Source: Mesorhizobium sp. B2-3-12
GTDB taxonomy: Bacteria > Pseudomonadota > Alphaproteobacteria > Rhizobiales > Rhizobiaceae
DNA: 64,000 nt
NCBI RefSeq assembly: GCF_006442205.1
Contig: NZ_VFVR01000002.1
Coordinates: forward strand, 186,001 to 250,000
Reading direction: 5' to 3'
Position numbers and translations under genes: made by a program. The notes below the pieces were generated by a model. It searched no databases, was not told the origin of the DNA, and saw only the letters and a program-made list of their open reading frames with translations. Positions 18,917 through 28,840 of this stretch are shown here, in pieces. Position 1 is the stretch's first letter; each line of letters opens with the position of its first letter.

Positions 18917-20293
18917 CTACTCAACCGGCCGATCCGCCGGATAGGGCGTCCTGACCAGGATCGCCATGCCAATCGCCAGGAACAAAATAATCGCTGCCAT
19001 GCCGAGCCGCGCCGAGCCGCTGGTCGCGGTGATCGTCGCCACCATGAACGGCGCCAGGAAACTGGTCGCCCGTCCAGCCAGCGCATAGATGCCGAAATAG
19101 CGGCCGGACTCCGCCGCCGTGACGCTGCGCGCCATGTAGGAGCGCGACGAGGCCTGCACCGGGCCGAACGCCAGGCCGATCAGCAGGCCGTACATGATGT
19201 AGGCCTTTTCGGCCGCCGTTCCGAACAACCCACCCGAGTCAGCGGTCGAAAGCTGGATCAGGCCAAGCAGCGTGAAGCCCGGCCCCGTCGAGACGACGCC
19301 GATCGTGGCGATGGACAGCATGACCAGCGAAATCATCACCACCACCTTGGAGCCCAGCGCCGTGTCGAGGCGCGCCGCGATCCAGCAGCCGAAGATGGCG
19401 ACGACGTTGAGGATGATGCCGAACATGCCGATCTCGGTGATCGACCAATGGAACATACCGGCCGCGAAGGTGCCGCCCAGCGCCAGAAGCGCATTGACGC
19501 CATCCTGGTAGATCATGCGGGCGACAAGAAAGCGGAAGATGCCGCCGCGCTTGCGCACTTCGGCCAGTGTCGATTTCAGCTCCGACAGACCCTCGCGCAC
19601 CGCCGGTCCGATCGGAATGCCCTTGATGGCGTCGGGCGTGAAGAAGAACATCGGCAGGATGAACAGGAAATACCAGCCGGCCGACAAAGGCCCGGTCGCG
19701 CGGGCATCCTCGCCCAGATGCGGATCGAGACCGAACAGCGGGGTGATGCCGATGATGGTCTTGCCGGTTTCCGGTGAACCGGCGAGGCAAGTGACGACGA
19801 AGATTAGCGCGATCATGCCGCCGAGATAGCCGAGACCCCAGGCCATGTTGGAGATGCGCCCGATCTCGCTCTTCGGCACCAGCCGCGGCATCATGGAATC
19901 GTTGAACACGGTGGAGAATTCGGCCGCCACCGAGGCCAGCGAAAACAGCGCCACGATCAGGAACAGGTTCGAGCCGGGCGCTGCAAACCAGAGCAAGGTG
20001 AGGCTGGTGATCTTGATCGCCGCGAAGAAGGCGATCCACGGCTTGCGCGGTCCGGTCTGGTCGGCGATCGAGCCGAGGATCGGCGACAGCACCGCGATGA
20101 CCAGCCCGGCCGCCGCTATGCCGTAGCCCCAGACGGCCTGGCCGGTGGTGGGATCGCCCGCCATGCGCGAAACGAAATAGGGGCCGAAGATGAAAGTGGT
20201 GACGACCGTGAAGAACGGCTGCGCCGCCCAGTCGAAGAACATCCACCCCCAGATGCCGCGCCCGGACGCCCGCTGCACTGTCTCTACCGCCAT
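18917..20293 (-). CDS. MFS transporter, UMF1 family
   Basis: 458 residues. The N-terminus 'GWMFFDWAAQPFFTVVTTFIFGPYF' is diagnostic of the UMF1 (unknown major facilitator 1/Atg22-like) family, followed by 'SPILGSIADQTGPRKPWIAFF' and about 12 hydrophobic segments. The start ATG at 20293 lies five bases after GGGGGAA; a longer frame to 20362 lacks such a site. Yeast Atg22 exports vacuolar amino acids, while the bacterial substrates are unknown. It lies downstream of the NAD-GDH gene on the same strand with an 85-base gap and may be co-transcribed. Confidence 0.88.
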   Translation of the reverse strand: MAVETVQRASGRGIWGWMFFDWAAQPFFTVVTTFIFGPYFVSRMAGDPTTGQAVWGYGIAAAGLVIAVLSPILGSIADQTGPRKPWIAFFAAIKITSLTLLWFAAPGSNLFLIVALFSLASVAAEFSTVFNDSMMPRLVPKSEIGRISNMAWGLGYLGGMIALIFVVTCLAGSPETGKTIIGITPLFGLDPHLGEDARATGPLSAGWYFLFILPMFFFTPDAIKGIPIGPAVREGLSELKSTLAEVRKRGGIFRFLVARMIYQDGVNALLALGGTFAAGMFHWSITEIGMFGIILNVVAIFGCWIAARLDTALGSKVVVMISLVMLSIATIGVVSTGPGFTLLGLIQLSTADSGGLFGTAAEKAYIMYGLLIGLAFGPVQASSRSYMARSVTAAESGRYFGIYALAGRATSFLAPFMVATITATSGSARLGMAAIILFLAIGMAILVRTPYPADRPVE

Positions 20294-20378
20294 AGTGATT
20301 CCCCCGGCGTCCGCTCCGCCCATTTCGGGCGCCATGTCTGCATGTTTCGAATGTTCATGCAAATGGGCAACCGCTGGC

Positions 20379-23300
20379 TCACATCCCGGTCAGGTCGCTC
20401 ATCAGTCCTGAGGCGACCGACAGTCGGGACACGGTGATGTCGCCGCCTTCGGTCAGCGCCTGCAGTCGCTCGCGGATGCGCGCCACCCGCTCGCCGCCGG
20501 CTTCGAGCCACGCCGCCACCGGATCGGCCGTTTTGGCATGGCCGGTGAGAGCGGCGACCGCGATGCCGCGCCGTGCCGCGCCGATCGTGTCGGTGGCCCG
20601 GGACAGAGCGAGTTGATCATAATAGTCCGAAGGCGTGATCGAGCGCGCCGCGTCCTCGACACGCGGGATGCGGAAGGCGTCGCTGACGGCGAAGAACGCC
20701 TTTGCGGCCGCGACGATATCGGCACCGGCGGTGCGCGCCGTCAGCGCGATGTCGGGAATGAGTTCCGCCACCTCGCTCAGCGCCAGCTGCCCGGCCAGCT
20801 TTTCCGGGGCGCCGGCCTTGAACAGGCCGTGCCGCTTCTCCTCGATCCGCTCGCGCGAGAAGGCGGGCAGCAGCGAAACGAGCTTCGGCTCCAACGCCTT
20901 GCGCGCGTCCTGCAGTTCGGCGATGCGCTGGCCGAGGGTCGCGGTGCCGGCGTCGTTCTTCAGATACCAGCCGCTGGTCACATAGATAAGCCGGCTCACC
21001 ATCTGATAGAGATCGAGCTGCACCTGGCCGTCGATCTGGTTGTCGAGCGCGTCGATCTCGCGATAGAGCGCCGGCAGCCCAAAGCCGTCGCGCACCACGG
21101 CGAAGGTGCGCACCACGTCGGCGGCGGTGCGGCCCGTGGCCTCCTGCAGCCGGTTGACGAAGGACGGGCCGCCACGATTGACCAGATCGTTGGCCACGAC
21201 ACGGGCAATGATCTCGCGGCGCAGCCGGTGGCCATGGATTTCGGTGACGTATTTCTTCGCCATCCGGTCCGGGAAATAGCCCATGAGATCGCGGTCGAAA
21301 TGCGCATCGTCCGGCACGTCGCTGGCGACGATGTCGGAGAACAGCACGATCTTGGCATAGGCGAGCAGCACGCCGAGTTCGGCCCGGGTCAGCGGCTCGC
21401 CGCGCGCCTCGCGCTCGGCAAGGGCCGCCGGTGACGGCAGCGTCTCGACCACGCGGTCGAGCAGGCCGCGCGCTTCGAGCGCCGACATGAAACGGCTTTG
21501 ATGCGCGATGTCGGCCAGGCCGCGCTTGCGAGCGATCGAAAGCGCCAGCGTCTGCTGATAATTGTTGGACAGCACCAGGCCGCCAACCTCGTCGGTCATC
21601 TCGGCCAGCAGCTTGTTGCGTGCCGGGCGCGTCAGCGAACCCTTGCGCATGGCGGACGCCAGCGCGATCTTGATGTTGACCTCGACGTCGGAGCAGTTGA
21701 CGCCGCCCGAATTGTCGATGGCGTCGGAATTGCAACGGCCGCCATTCATGCCGAACTCGATGCGTGCCCGCTGCGTGACGCCGAGATTGGCGCCCTCGCC
21801 GATCACCTTTGCGCGCGCGTCGAGCGCGGTGATGCGGATGGCATCGTTGGCGCGGTCGCCGACCTCGGCATTGGTCTCCGTCGATGCCCTGAGATAGGTG
21901 CCGATGCCGCCGAACCACAAAAGGTCGACCGGCGCCTTGAGGATGGCCGTCATGATCTCGACCGGCGTGGCGGTCGTCTTGGCGAGGCCGATCGCGGCAG
22001 CCGCGGCAGCCGGCAAGGTGATCGACTTCTGGCTGCGCGAGACGATGACGCCGCCTTCCGACAGCTTGGTCTTGTCATAGTCCTGCCAGCTCGAACGCGG
22101 CAGCGCGAACATGCGTTCGCGCTCGGCCATCGAGGCAGCCATGTCAGGATCGGGATCGATGAAGATGTCACGATGGTCGAAGGCGGCGATCAGCCGCGTC
22201 TTCGGCGACAACAGCATGCCGTTGCCGAACACGTCGCCCGACATGTCGCCGACGCCGACGACGGTGAAGGACGACGTCTGGATGTCGCGGTTCATCTCGC
22301 GGAAATGCCGCTTGACCGCTTCCCAGGCGCCCTTGGCGGTGATGCCCATCTTCTTGTGGTCATAGCCGGCCGAGCCGCCGCTGGCGAAGGCATCGTCGAG
22401 CCAGAAGCCGTGCTTCTCCGAGATGGCGTTGGCGGTGTCGGAGAAGGTCGCCGTGCCCTTGTCGGCGGCGACGACGAAATAAGGATCGTCCTGGTCGCGG
22501 CGCACGACGCCGGCGGGCGGGATGACACCGTCCAGGCCGATATTGTCGGTGATCGACAAAAGGCTGGAAACGAAGTTCTTGTAGGCCGAGGTGCCGGCCT
22601 CGAAGATCGCGTCGCGCCCTGCGCTCATCGGCAGCTTCTTGGGATAGAAGCCGCCCTTGGCGCCGACCGGCACGATGACGGCATTCTTGACCTGCTGCGC
22701 CTTGACCAGACCGAGCACCTCGGTGCGGTAGTCCTGGGCGCGGTCCGACCAGCGCAGGCCGCCGCGCGCCACCGGGCCGAAGCGCAGATGCAGGCCTTCG
22801 ACCTCGGAACCGTAGACGAAAATCTCCCGCCATGGCCGCGGCGCCGGCAATCCCTCGACCGCCTGCGACTCGAGCTTGATTGCCAGCGACTGGCCTTTCG
22901 CTTTCGTATCGGCAACGAAATGATTGGTGCGCAGCGAGGCTTCGATGAGGTTCAGGTAGCGCCGGATGATCGTGTCATCGTCGATGTTGGGGACATCTTC
23001 CAGCGCATCCTTGATCTTGGCCTTGAGGTGCTTTGCCGCTACCACGCCTTCGCCTTCAGCCGTCGGGCCAAGCCGGGCGATGAACAGCGCATGCAAGCCG
23101 CGCGCGATGTCAGGATAGCGGTTGAGCGCCGCGGCAATAAAATCCTGACTTTGCGGAATGCCGACCTGCTGCAGATAGCGGCCATAGGCGCGCAGGATGG
23201 TGATTTCGCCGGACCACAGGCCGGCTGTCTGGGCAAGACCATTATAGCCGTCATTGTCGACGTCGCCGCGCCAGACAGACAGGAAAGCATCCTCGAACAA

Positions 23301-25166
23301 TGCACCGCCATCGGCGAGGTCGATCGGCTTGCCGTAGCTGTTTTCCAGCTCCATGTCGTGGATGAAGACCATGCCGGACTGCTCGTCGCCGACCTCGAAA
23401 GTCCGCTCGCTGATGACGCGGAAGCCGATATTCTCCAGCACCGGCACGCGCCGTGACAGCGCCACCGGGCTGCCATGGTGATAGATCTTCAGCGCCGCCT
23501 GGTGCGGCTTCTGCTCGGCATGGCGGTAATAGTCGATGGCGATCGGATTGCCGGCGCTGATCTTGGCGATGCGTCCGGCATCGGCGAGCGCCACACCAGC
23601 GCTGAACGAATCCCGGTAGCTTTCCGGCAGCCGCGCGGCGACCGCCTTCAACGCCGGGTCGCTGCCGCTGGCTTCCGCCGCATCGGCAAGGGCATCTTCC
23701 CAGGTGCGGACGATGTCGCGGATCGCCGCCTCGATCGTCGCCTGCTCGACCTTTGGCGTCTTGCCGCCGGAGCGGCCGATGATGAAGTGCACGCGCGCCA
23801 GCCCGCCTTCGGGGAAGGCCGGGTAATAGGCCGACAGCCGGCCTTCGAACACGGTTTTCAGATAGGTGCCGATCTTCTCGCGCACGACGCTGTCATAGCG
23901 GTCGCGCGGCACGAAGACGAGGATCGAGACGAAGCGGTCGAACTGGTCGGCGCGCACCAGCGCCCGCACGCGCGGCCGTTCGATCAGGCCGAGAATGGCC
24001 GCGGCGTGCTTCCTCAGGATCGGCACCGGCACCTGGAACAATTCGTCGCGCGGATAGCTTTCCAGCACGTTGATCAGCGCCTTGCCGGAATGGTCGTGCC
24101 GGTCGAAGCCCGACTTGGCGATGATGGTTTCGGCCTTGGACCTGAGATACGGGATCTTCATCACCGAGCGCGTGTAGGCGGTCGAGGTGAACAGGCCGAC
24201 GATGCGCAATTCCCCCGCCAGCGCGCCCTTGGCGGTGTAGGTCTTGACGCCGATGTAATCGAGATAGATGCGCCGGTGCACCAGCGACTTGGCATTGGCC
24301 TTGGTGACGATCAGCGGCTCCGGTCCATGCAGGAAAGCACGGATTTCGGGCGTCGTCGTTACAGCTTCGGTGCCGCGCCTCAGCACCAGCACGTCGGGAT
24401 CGGACAGGATGCCCAGGCCGGGTTTTTCGGCGCGCTCCAGATTGCCGCTTTCCTCGCCGCCCGTATATTTGAACTCGCGCATGCCGAGGAAGGTGAAATT
24501 ATCGTCGCGCAGCCACTCCAGGAAGGCGATGGCCTCGGCGACGCTCTTCTTGTCGAGCGGCACCGCGGAATAGCGGAATTCGGAGATCGCCTGATCGAGC
24601 CGCGCCAGCATCGGCCGCCAGTCGTTGACCGCGGCGTGGACCTGGCCGAGCATCTTGCGCAGCCGCTCGGCCAAGCCGGTTGCCTGCTCGGGCGTCAGCC
24701 GGGGAATGTGGACGTGGATGACGCTCAGCCGGTCGTGGCTGCCGTCGTCCTTGGCGAAATTGCCGTCGCCGAGAATCTCGTCCACACCTGTTTTACCGTG
24801 GCGAACCGTGATCACCGGATGGGTAACCAGGGTCGGCTCACCGGATGTCTCCGTAACTTCGCCCAGGATGGAATCGAACAGGAACGGCATATTGTCGTTG
24901 ACGACCGTGATGACCGTCACCGGGCGGCCTTCGCGAACGACGCCCGAATCGGCCTCGACGGCGACGACGCGCTCCCCCTTTTTGTGGGCCGCGACCGCCT
25001 GGCCGGCGAGATCGGCGGCGCGTTCGAGGTCGGCGGCGTCGTAGGCGGCGATATCCTCCGCCGGTGCGCGGGCGAGCAGGTAGTCGGCAAGCCTGGCCGG
25101 CCTGTCCTCCGTCTTCGCCGCGACGGCCTTCTTCTTCGACTTAGCTGCGGACTTCACGCTGGCCAT
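20379..25166 (-). CDS. NAD-dependent glutamate dehydrogenase, large (about 180 kDa) class
   Basis: 1595 residues, the length of the L-GDH180 class that oxidatively deaminates glutamate to 2-oxoglutarate with NAD. The N-terminal regulatory half includes 'NDNMPFLFDSILGEV' and 'DDNFTFLGMREFKY'. The catalytic centre includes 'LHLRFGPVARGGLRWSDRAQDYRTEVLGLVKAQQVKNAVIVPVGAKGGF', then 'DGVIPPAGVVRRDQDDPYFVVAADKGTATFSD', and nucleotide-binding 'VVGVGDMSGDVFGNGML'. The C-terminus continues with 'IGEGANLGVTQRARIEF' and 'NSGGVNCSDVEVNIKI'. The ATG at 25166 follows GGGAGGGAAGAA. A Lys-rich stretch follows the first residues. It feeds glutamate nitrogen into catabolism. Confidence 0.97.
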   Translation of the reverse strand: MASVKSAAKSKKKAVAAKTEDRPARLADYLLARAPAEDIAAYDAADLERAADLAGQAVAAHKKGERVVAVEADSGVVREGRPVTVITVVNDNMPFLFDSILGEVTETSGEPTLVTHPVITVRHGKTGVDEILGDGNFAKDDGSHDRLSVIHVHIPRLTPEQATGLAERLRKMLGQVHAAVNDWRPMLARLDQAISEFRYSAVPLDKKSVAEAIAFLEWLRDDNFTFLGMREFKYTGGEESGNLERAEKPGLGILSDPDVLVLRRGTEAVTTTPEIRAFLHGPEPLIVTKANAKSLVHRRIYLDYIGVKTYTAKGALAGELRIVGLFTSTAYTRSVMKIPYLRSKAETIIAKSGFDRHDHSGKALINVLESYPRDELFQVPVPILRKHAAAILGLIERPRVRALVRADQFDRFVSILVFVPRDRYDSVVREKIGTYLKTVFEGRLSAYYPAFPEGGLARVHFIIGRSGGKTPKVEQATIEAAIRDIVRTWEDALADAAEASGSDPALKAVAARLPESYRDSFSAGVALADAGRIAKISAGNPIAIDYYRHAEQKPHQAALKIYHHGSPVALSRRVPVLENIGFRVISERTFEVGDEQSGMVFIHDMELENSYGKPIDLADGGALFEDAFLSVWRGDVDNDGYNGLAQTAGLWSGEITILRAYGRYLQQVGIPQSQDFIAAALNRYPDIARGLHALFIARLGPTAEGEGVVAAKHLKAKIKDALEDVPNIDDDTIIRRYLNLIEASLRTNHFVADTKAKGQSLAIKLESQAVEGLPAPRPWREIFVYGSEVEGLHLRFGPVARGGLRWSDRAQDYRTEVLGLVKAQQVKNAVIVPVGAKGGFYPKKLPMSAGRDAIFEAGTSAYKNFVSSLLSITDNIGLDGVIPPAGVVRRDQDDPYFVVAADKGTATFSDTANAISEKHGFWLDDAFASGGSAGYDHKKMGITAKGAWEAVKRHFREMNRDIQTSSFTVVGVGDMSGDVFGNGMLLSPKTRLIAAFDHRDIFIDPDPDMAASMAERERMFALPRSSWQDYDKTKLSEGGVIVSRSQKSITLPAAAAAAIGLAKTTATPVEIMTAILKAPVDLLWFGGIGTYLRASTETNAEVGDRANDAIRITALDARAKVIGEGANLGVTQRARIEFGMNGGRCNSDAIDNSGGVNCSDVEVNIKIALASAMRKGSLTRPARNKLLAEMTDEVGGLVLSNNYQQTLALSIARKRGLADIAHQSRFMSALEARGLLDRVVETLPSPAALAEREARGEPLTRAELGVLLAYAKIVLFSDIVASDVPDDAHFDRDLMGYFPDRMAKKYVTEIHGHRLRREIIARVVANDLVNRGGPSFVNRLQEATGRTAADVVRTFAVVRDGFGLPALYREIDALDNQIDGQVQLDLYQMVSRLIYVTSGWYLKNDAGTATLGQRIAELQDARKALEPKLVSLLPAFSRERIEEKRHGLFKAGAPEKLAGQLALSEVAELIPDIALTARTAGADIVAAAKAFFAVSDAFRIPRVEDAARSITPSDYYDQLALSRATDTIGAARRGIAVAALTGHAKTADPVAAWLEAGGERVARIRERLQALTEGGDITVSRLSVASGLMSDLTGM

Positions 25167-25303
25167 GACGCTTCTTCCCTCCCGTCGCATGCTTTTGCGA
25201 CTATGGTAGCAGATGACCGCTGTTTGGCGACAAAGGTTTGACGGCTTGCCTAGAATTATCGGAATTCGGCGGCAAGGCATCACGTGACGAGGAGGAATGA
25301 TCC

Positions 25304-25867
25304 ATGACCGGCAAAATCACCGCGCTTGACCTGGGTTCGGGAGAGTTGAGCGAGGCGACAAAAGCCTATTTCGCCAAATGCGAGGAAAAGCTCGGCCTCG
25401 TCCCCAATGTGCTCAAGGCCTATGCCTTCGACGACAAGAAACTGCGCGCCTTCACCGACATGTACAATGATCTGATGCTGGGCGAATCCGGATTGTCGAA
25501 GCTGGAACGCGAGATGATCGCGGTCGCCGTCTCCTCGATCAACCATTGCTACTATTGCCTGACCGCTCATGGCGCGGCGGTGCGCCAGCTCTCGGGCGAC
25601 CCCCTGCTTGGCGAGATGATGGTGATGAACTTCCGCGCCGCCGACCTCTCACCCAAGCAAACGGCGATGCTCGAATTCGCCGTCAAGCTGACGCAAGAGC
25701 CGGCCAGGATCGTCGAGGCCGACCGCGCGGCGCTGCGCCAGGCCGGCTTCAGCGACCGCGACATCTGGGACATCGCCTCGACGGCGGCCTTCTTCAACAT
25801 GTCGAACCGCGTCGCGGCGGCAATCGACATGCGCCCGAACGACGAATACCACGCCATGGCGCGATAG
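25304..25867 (+). CDS. Peroxidase-related, AhpD-like (carboxymuconolactone decarboxylase family) protein
   Basis: 187 residues of all-helical AhpD fold. The redox motif CYYC with its downstream His, 'NHCYYCLTAHGAAVR', lies near residue 82, as in alkylhydroperoxidase D and the peroxidase-related family. Upstream 'KAYFAKCEEKLGLVPNVLKAYAFDDKKL' is the typical N-terminus of that group. Likely a cytosolic thiol peroxidase or reductant. AGGAGGAATGATCC precedes the start at 25304. It is divergent from the NAD-GDH gene. Confidence 0.9.
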   Translation: MTGKITALDLGSGELSEATKAYFAKCEEKLGLVPNVLKAYAFDDKKLRAFTDMYNDLMLGESGLSKLEREMIAVAVSSINHCYYCLTAHGAAVRQLSGDPLLGEMMVMNFRAADLSPKQTAMLEFAVKLTQEPARIVEADRAALRQAGFSDRDIWDIASTAAFFNMSNRVAAAIDMRPNDEYHAMAR

Positions 25868-26006
25868 GGCCACGCGCGCTCCACCATCGGGCCTGTTTCT
25901 CATCAAGCGTTGACAGGCGAATGCAGCCAGCTAGTTTTCTGGGAAACAAAATTTCCGAGGGGTGAAACTTCGTGCCGAGGCTGACGCTTCGAGAATGGGA
26001 GCCCTT

Positions 26007-27827
26007 ATGCCTGAGCGAATTGCCAAACCCCGGATTTTTCTCTGCGCCCTGACCGTGACGTTGGCGCTCGCGGCGCCAGCCGCCCACGCCTTCGAGGCGG
26101 CGACCACCTACCAGCCCATTTTCGAGACGGCGGCGGCCAAGACAGTCACGCTGACCGGCCGTGACCTGACCGTCGACCAGGTCATCGACATCGCCCGCAA
26201 CGGCGCCAAGGTCGAGCTAAGCCCCGAGGCCCTGCAGCGTTCGGCTGATGCCTATGGTCTGCTGCTCGAAGGGGCCGCCGAAGGCGTCACGATCTACTGG
26301 TTCAACCGTGGAGCCGGCGATCAGCGCGAAACGGTGATCTTTTCGGGCGACCCGACGACGCCGGAAAACACCAAGCTGCTCAAGGAACAGCAGCTCGCCC
26401 GCTTCAAGGGCGGCGTCAACCGGGGCTACGGGCCGGAGCTGCAGGAAGAAGCGCTGGTGCGCGCGATCATGGCGATCCGCGCCAACACCATGTCCTACGA
26501 AGCGGCCAGCCCGCAGCTGACGCATATGCTTGTCGACATGCTGAACAAGCGGGTAACGCCGGTGGTGCAATCGCGCGGCACGCTCGGCGAAGGTGACCTC
26601 GCGACACTCGGCAACATCGGCGCGGCCATGGTCGGCGAAGGCGAAGCCTATCTCGACGGCACACGAATGCCCGCCTCCCAGGCCCTCTCCCAGGCCGGCC
26701 TGAAACCGCTCGAACCGTTCGCCGCCGACCAGGCCGCGCTGATCAGCACCAACGCCTATGCACAGGCGCAGGCGGTGCTCTTGCTGGAGGACGCGCGAAA
26801 GCTGCTGGAATGGACGGACCTCAGCTACGCCATGGGGCTGAACGGCATGAATTCCAGCGTGACGCCGATTTCGGTGCCGGTGCAATCCATGCGGCCTTAC
26901 CCATGGCTGACATGGGATGCGGCGAGGATCATGGACATGATCAAGGGCAGCTATCTCTTCGACGACGATCCGGCCCGCATCATCCAGGACCCGGAAAGCA
27001 TGCGCGCCTCCAGCCAGCGCCAGGGCTCGGCCTGGCAGGCCTGGGCGGATCTGCGTCAATCCGTGCTGCTTTCCATCAATTCGTCGGATCACAATCCGGC
27101 CATCCTGCCCGGCCTGACGCCGCAGAGTTCGCCGGAGCTGAGCACGCCGCAATTCATGAAATATTACATCAAGGGCGGGCCACTGAGTAACGGCAAGTCA
27201 GGCTATATCTTCTCCAACGCCAACTGGGATCCCTATCCCATGGCCAATCAGGTCGAGGCTTTCACCATCTCGCTCACCAATCTCGGCGTCGCGGTGGCGC
27301 AGCGCATCGAGCGCTTCCGCAATCCCTTCTTCACCGTGGTCAAGCCGGCCGATGTGCTGAAGCCCGAAGAGCGCAAGGACATCCCGACCTTCGACGGTTA
27401 TCTGCCGACCGATCTCTGGCAGGAACTGGCGGACCTCGGCACGCCGGTGACACCGAACGGCCAGGCAATCGTCGCCACCGTGGAGGACCTCGAAGCGCAA
27501 ACCCGCATCAAGACGCAGCGCGCCCGCGAGGCGGTCGACGTCTCCTTTCACCTCGTGGCGCAGGACCTGCTGACGGCAAGCTACTGGATGGAAATCCGCA
27601 AGGAGCAGAACCCGCAGCGGAAATTCGGCGACGCGCCAACCGCCGCGCTTGAGGCGCTGCGCCAGGTGATCCCCTGGCGTCAGGCGGCATCGGAACGGCA
27701 AAAGCGGCCGCTCGGCATGGTCGCTTACGATTTCATGCAGGAGAATCCGGCCTCGAAATTCTATTCCGGCGGACCGCCAGCGCCGCAGCCCGCCGCCATG
27801 CCGGCGGCTGGGGTCTTGCCGAGATAG
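26007..27827 (+). CDS. Exported aromatic amino acid lyase (HAL/PAL) homologue lacking the MIO tripeptide
   Basis: 606 residues. A Sec signal peptide ends near 'APAAHA-FEA' (about 28). The remainder reads as a HAL/PAL-superfamily protein: 'LTVDQVIDIARNGAKVELS' near 49; 'IYWFNRGAG' near 92 where HAL has its catalytic-Tyr loop (IN-T-GFG); 'PVVQSRGTLGEGDLATLGNI' near 195 where HAL has GSVGASGDLAPL; 'QAGLKPLEP'; 'QDPESMRASSQRQG'; and 'INSSDHNPAI'. The Ala-Ser-Gly that cyclises to the MIO electrophile is replaced by a shorter Glu-Gly. Known HAL enzymes are cytosolic. Function here is unknown. The ATG at 26007 is five bases after GGGAG. Convergent with LysE, 3 bases away. Confidence 0.75.
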   Translation: MPERIAKPRIFLCALTVTLALAAPAAHAFEAATTYQPIFETAAAKTVTLTGRDLTVDQVIDIARNGAKVELSPEALQRSADAYGLLLEGAAEGVTIYWFNRGAGDQRETVIFSGDPTTPENTKLLKEQQLARFKGGVNRGYGPELQEEALVRAIMAIRANTMSYEAASPQLTHMLVDMLNKRVTPVVQSRGTLGEGDLATLGNIGAAMVGEGEAYLDGTRMPASQALSQAGLKPLEPFAADQAALISTNAYAQAQAVLLLEDARKLLEWTDLSYAMGLNGMNSSVTPISVPVQSMRPYPWLTWDAARIMDMIKGSYLFDDDPARIIQDPESMRASSQRQGSAWQAWADLRQSVLLSINSSDHNPAILPGLTPQSSPELSTPQFMKYYIKGGPLSNGKSGYIFSNANWDPYPMANQVEAFTISLTNLGVAVAQRIERFRNPFFTVVKPADVLKPEERKDIPTFDGYLPTDLWQELADLGTPVTPNGQAIVATVEDLEAQTRIKTQRAREAVDVSFHLVAQDLLTASYWMEIRKEQNPQRKFGDAPTAALEALRQVIPWRQAASERQKRPLGMVAYDFMQENPASKFYSGGPPAPQPAAMPAAGVLPR

Positions 27828-27830
27828 ACC

Positions 27831-28442
27831 TTAGCGCGCGGCGATGGCCGCCGCGGCTCCGGCCATCGTCGTGGCGCTGACGCGGTTGGCGATCTTCATG
27901 GCGCGCTTGCTCTTCAACAGTTTGCGCGCCTGCGAGGCGGCGAGCACCCAGGCGAGATCGATGGCGATCAGCACCACCGCCATCGTCGCCGTCAGTTCGA
28001 CCCAGCCGACGAGACTGACCGAAGCGAGGTCGATGATGGTCGGCAGCAGCGCCAGATAGAACATCATGATCTTGGGATTGCCGAGCGTGACGGCCATGCC
28101 GGCGAAGAACAGCTTGCCGGCCGAATCTTCACGCGGCATCTCGCCCTCCTTGGCGTCGACAGGCGCCGTCCACATCTTCCAGGCAAGGTAGGCGAGATAG
28201 GCGACGCCAGCCCATTTCACGATGACGAAAGCAAGATGAAAGGTCTGCGCCACCACGGCGAGCCCGAACACCGCCAGCGACAGCCAGATGCCTTCGCCGA
28301 TCCACATGGCGAGCAGGAACGGGAACACATCGCGGAAGCCCTTGGAGATGACCAGCGCGACGAGCGCCGCGATCGATGGACCGGGCGAGCCGGCGGCCAC
28401 GAACAAGGCGGCGGCGAAGATCAGCAGCGAGGTCAGGTGCAT
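27831..28442 (-). CDS. LysE family translocator
   Basis: 203 residues with about six membrane helices. 'FVAAGSPGPSIAALVALVISKGFR' near the N-terminus contains the LysE/RhtB signature SPGP, and 'AGMAVTLGNPKIMMFYLALLP' near residue 110 contains the conserved Asn-Pro-Lys. These proteins export amino acids or related metabolites across the inner membrane. The ATG at 28442 begins the first helix; the frame extends to 28571 without support. It ends 3 bases from the HAL-like gene, convergent. Substrate unknown. Confidence 0.92.
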   Translation of the reverse strand: MHLTSLLIFAAALFVAAGSPGPSIAALVALVISKGFRDVFPFLLAMWIGEGIWLSLAVFGLAVVAQTFHLAFVIVKWAGVAYLAYLAWKMWTAPVDAKEGEMPREDSAGKLFFAGMAVTLGNPKIMMFYLALLPTIIDLASVSLVGWVELTATMAVVLIAIDLAWVLAASQARKLLKSKRAMKIANRVSATTMAGAAAAIAAR

Positions 28443-28840
28443 GGCGGTGGGCCTATGGCTGGACAGACTTTGAAGTCCGACATTAGCGCAAGCGATCGAG
28501 CCGTGGTAGCGCCGACAAAAAGACGCTTGCCGGTCCGGCGTCACGCCGCTAGAACGGCCACCGCGAAACAATTCCGAGCTTCACTTTGCCTCAGTAACCG
28601 CCGGTCTCGTCAACTCCCCCGACACCTGCATGGCGCCGCGTCAGCGGTGCCTGTTTCGTTTCATGTGTTCCTCTGGGCGGCGGTTCGAGACCGGTTTGGC
28701 ATTGCTGGACCGCTGTCGCTCGGCTTTGCGCCAACGGCACCTGACCTCACGATCTCCGCAGCCACCCGCCACGCCGCGCCCGCAAGGGCATCTCGACATC
28801 GCCGACCTGATGAACTTCCCGACGGGAAGGGCTTACCGGC
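28443..28840. other. 398-base gap without a supported gene
   Basis: Contains the upstream region of the LysE gene (left side) and of the DUF1062 gene (right side). Several open frames cross it, but none has a family-like sequence or a good ribosome binding site. No clear repeat or hairpin stood out. Confidence 0.5.
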
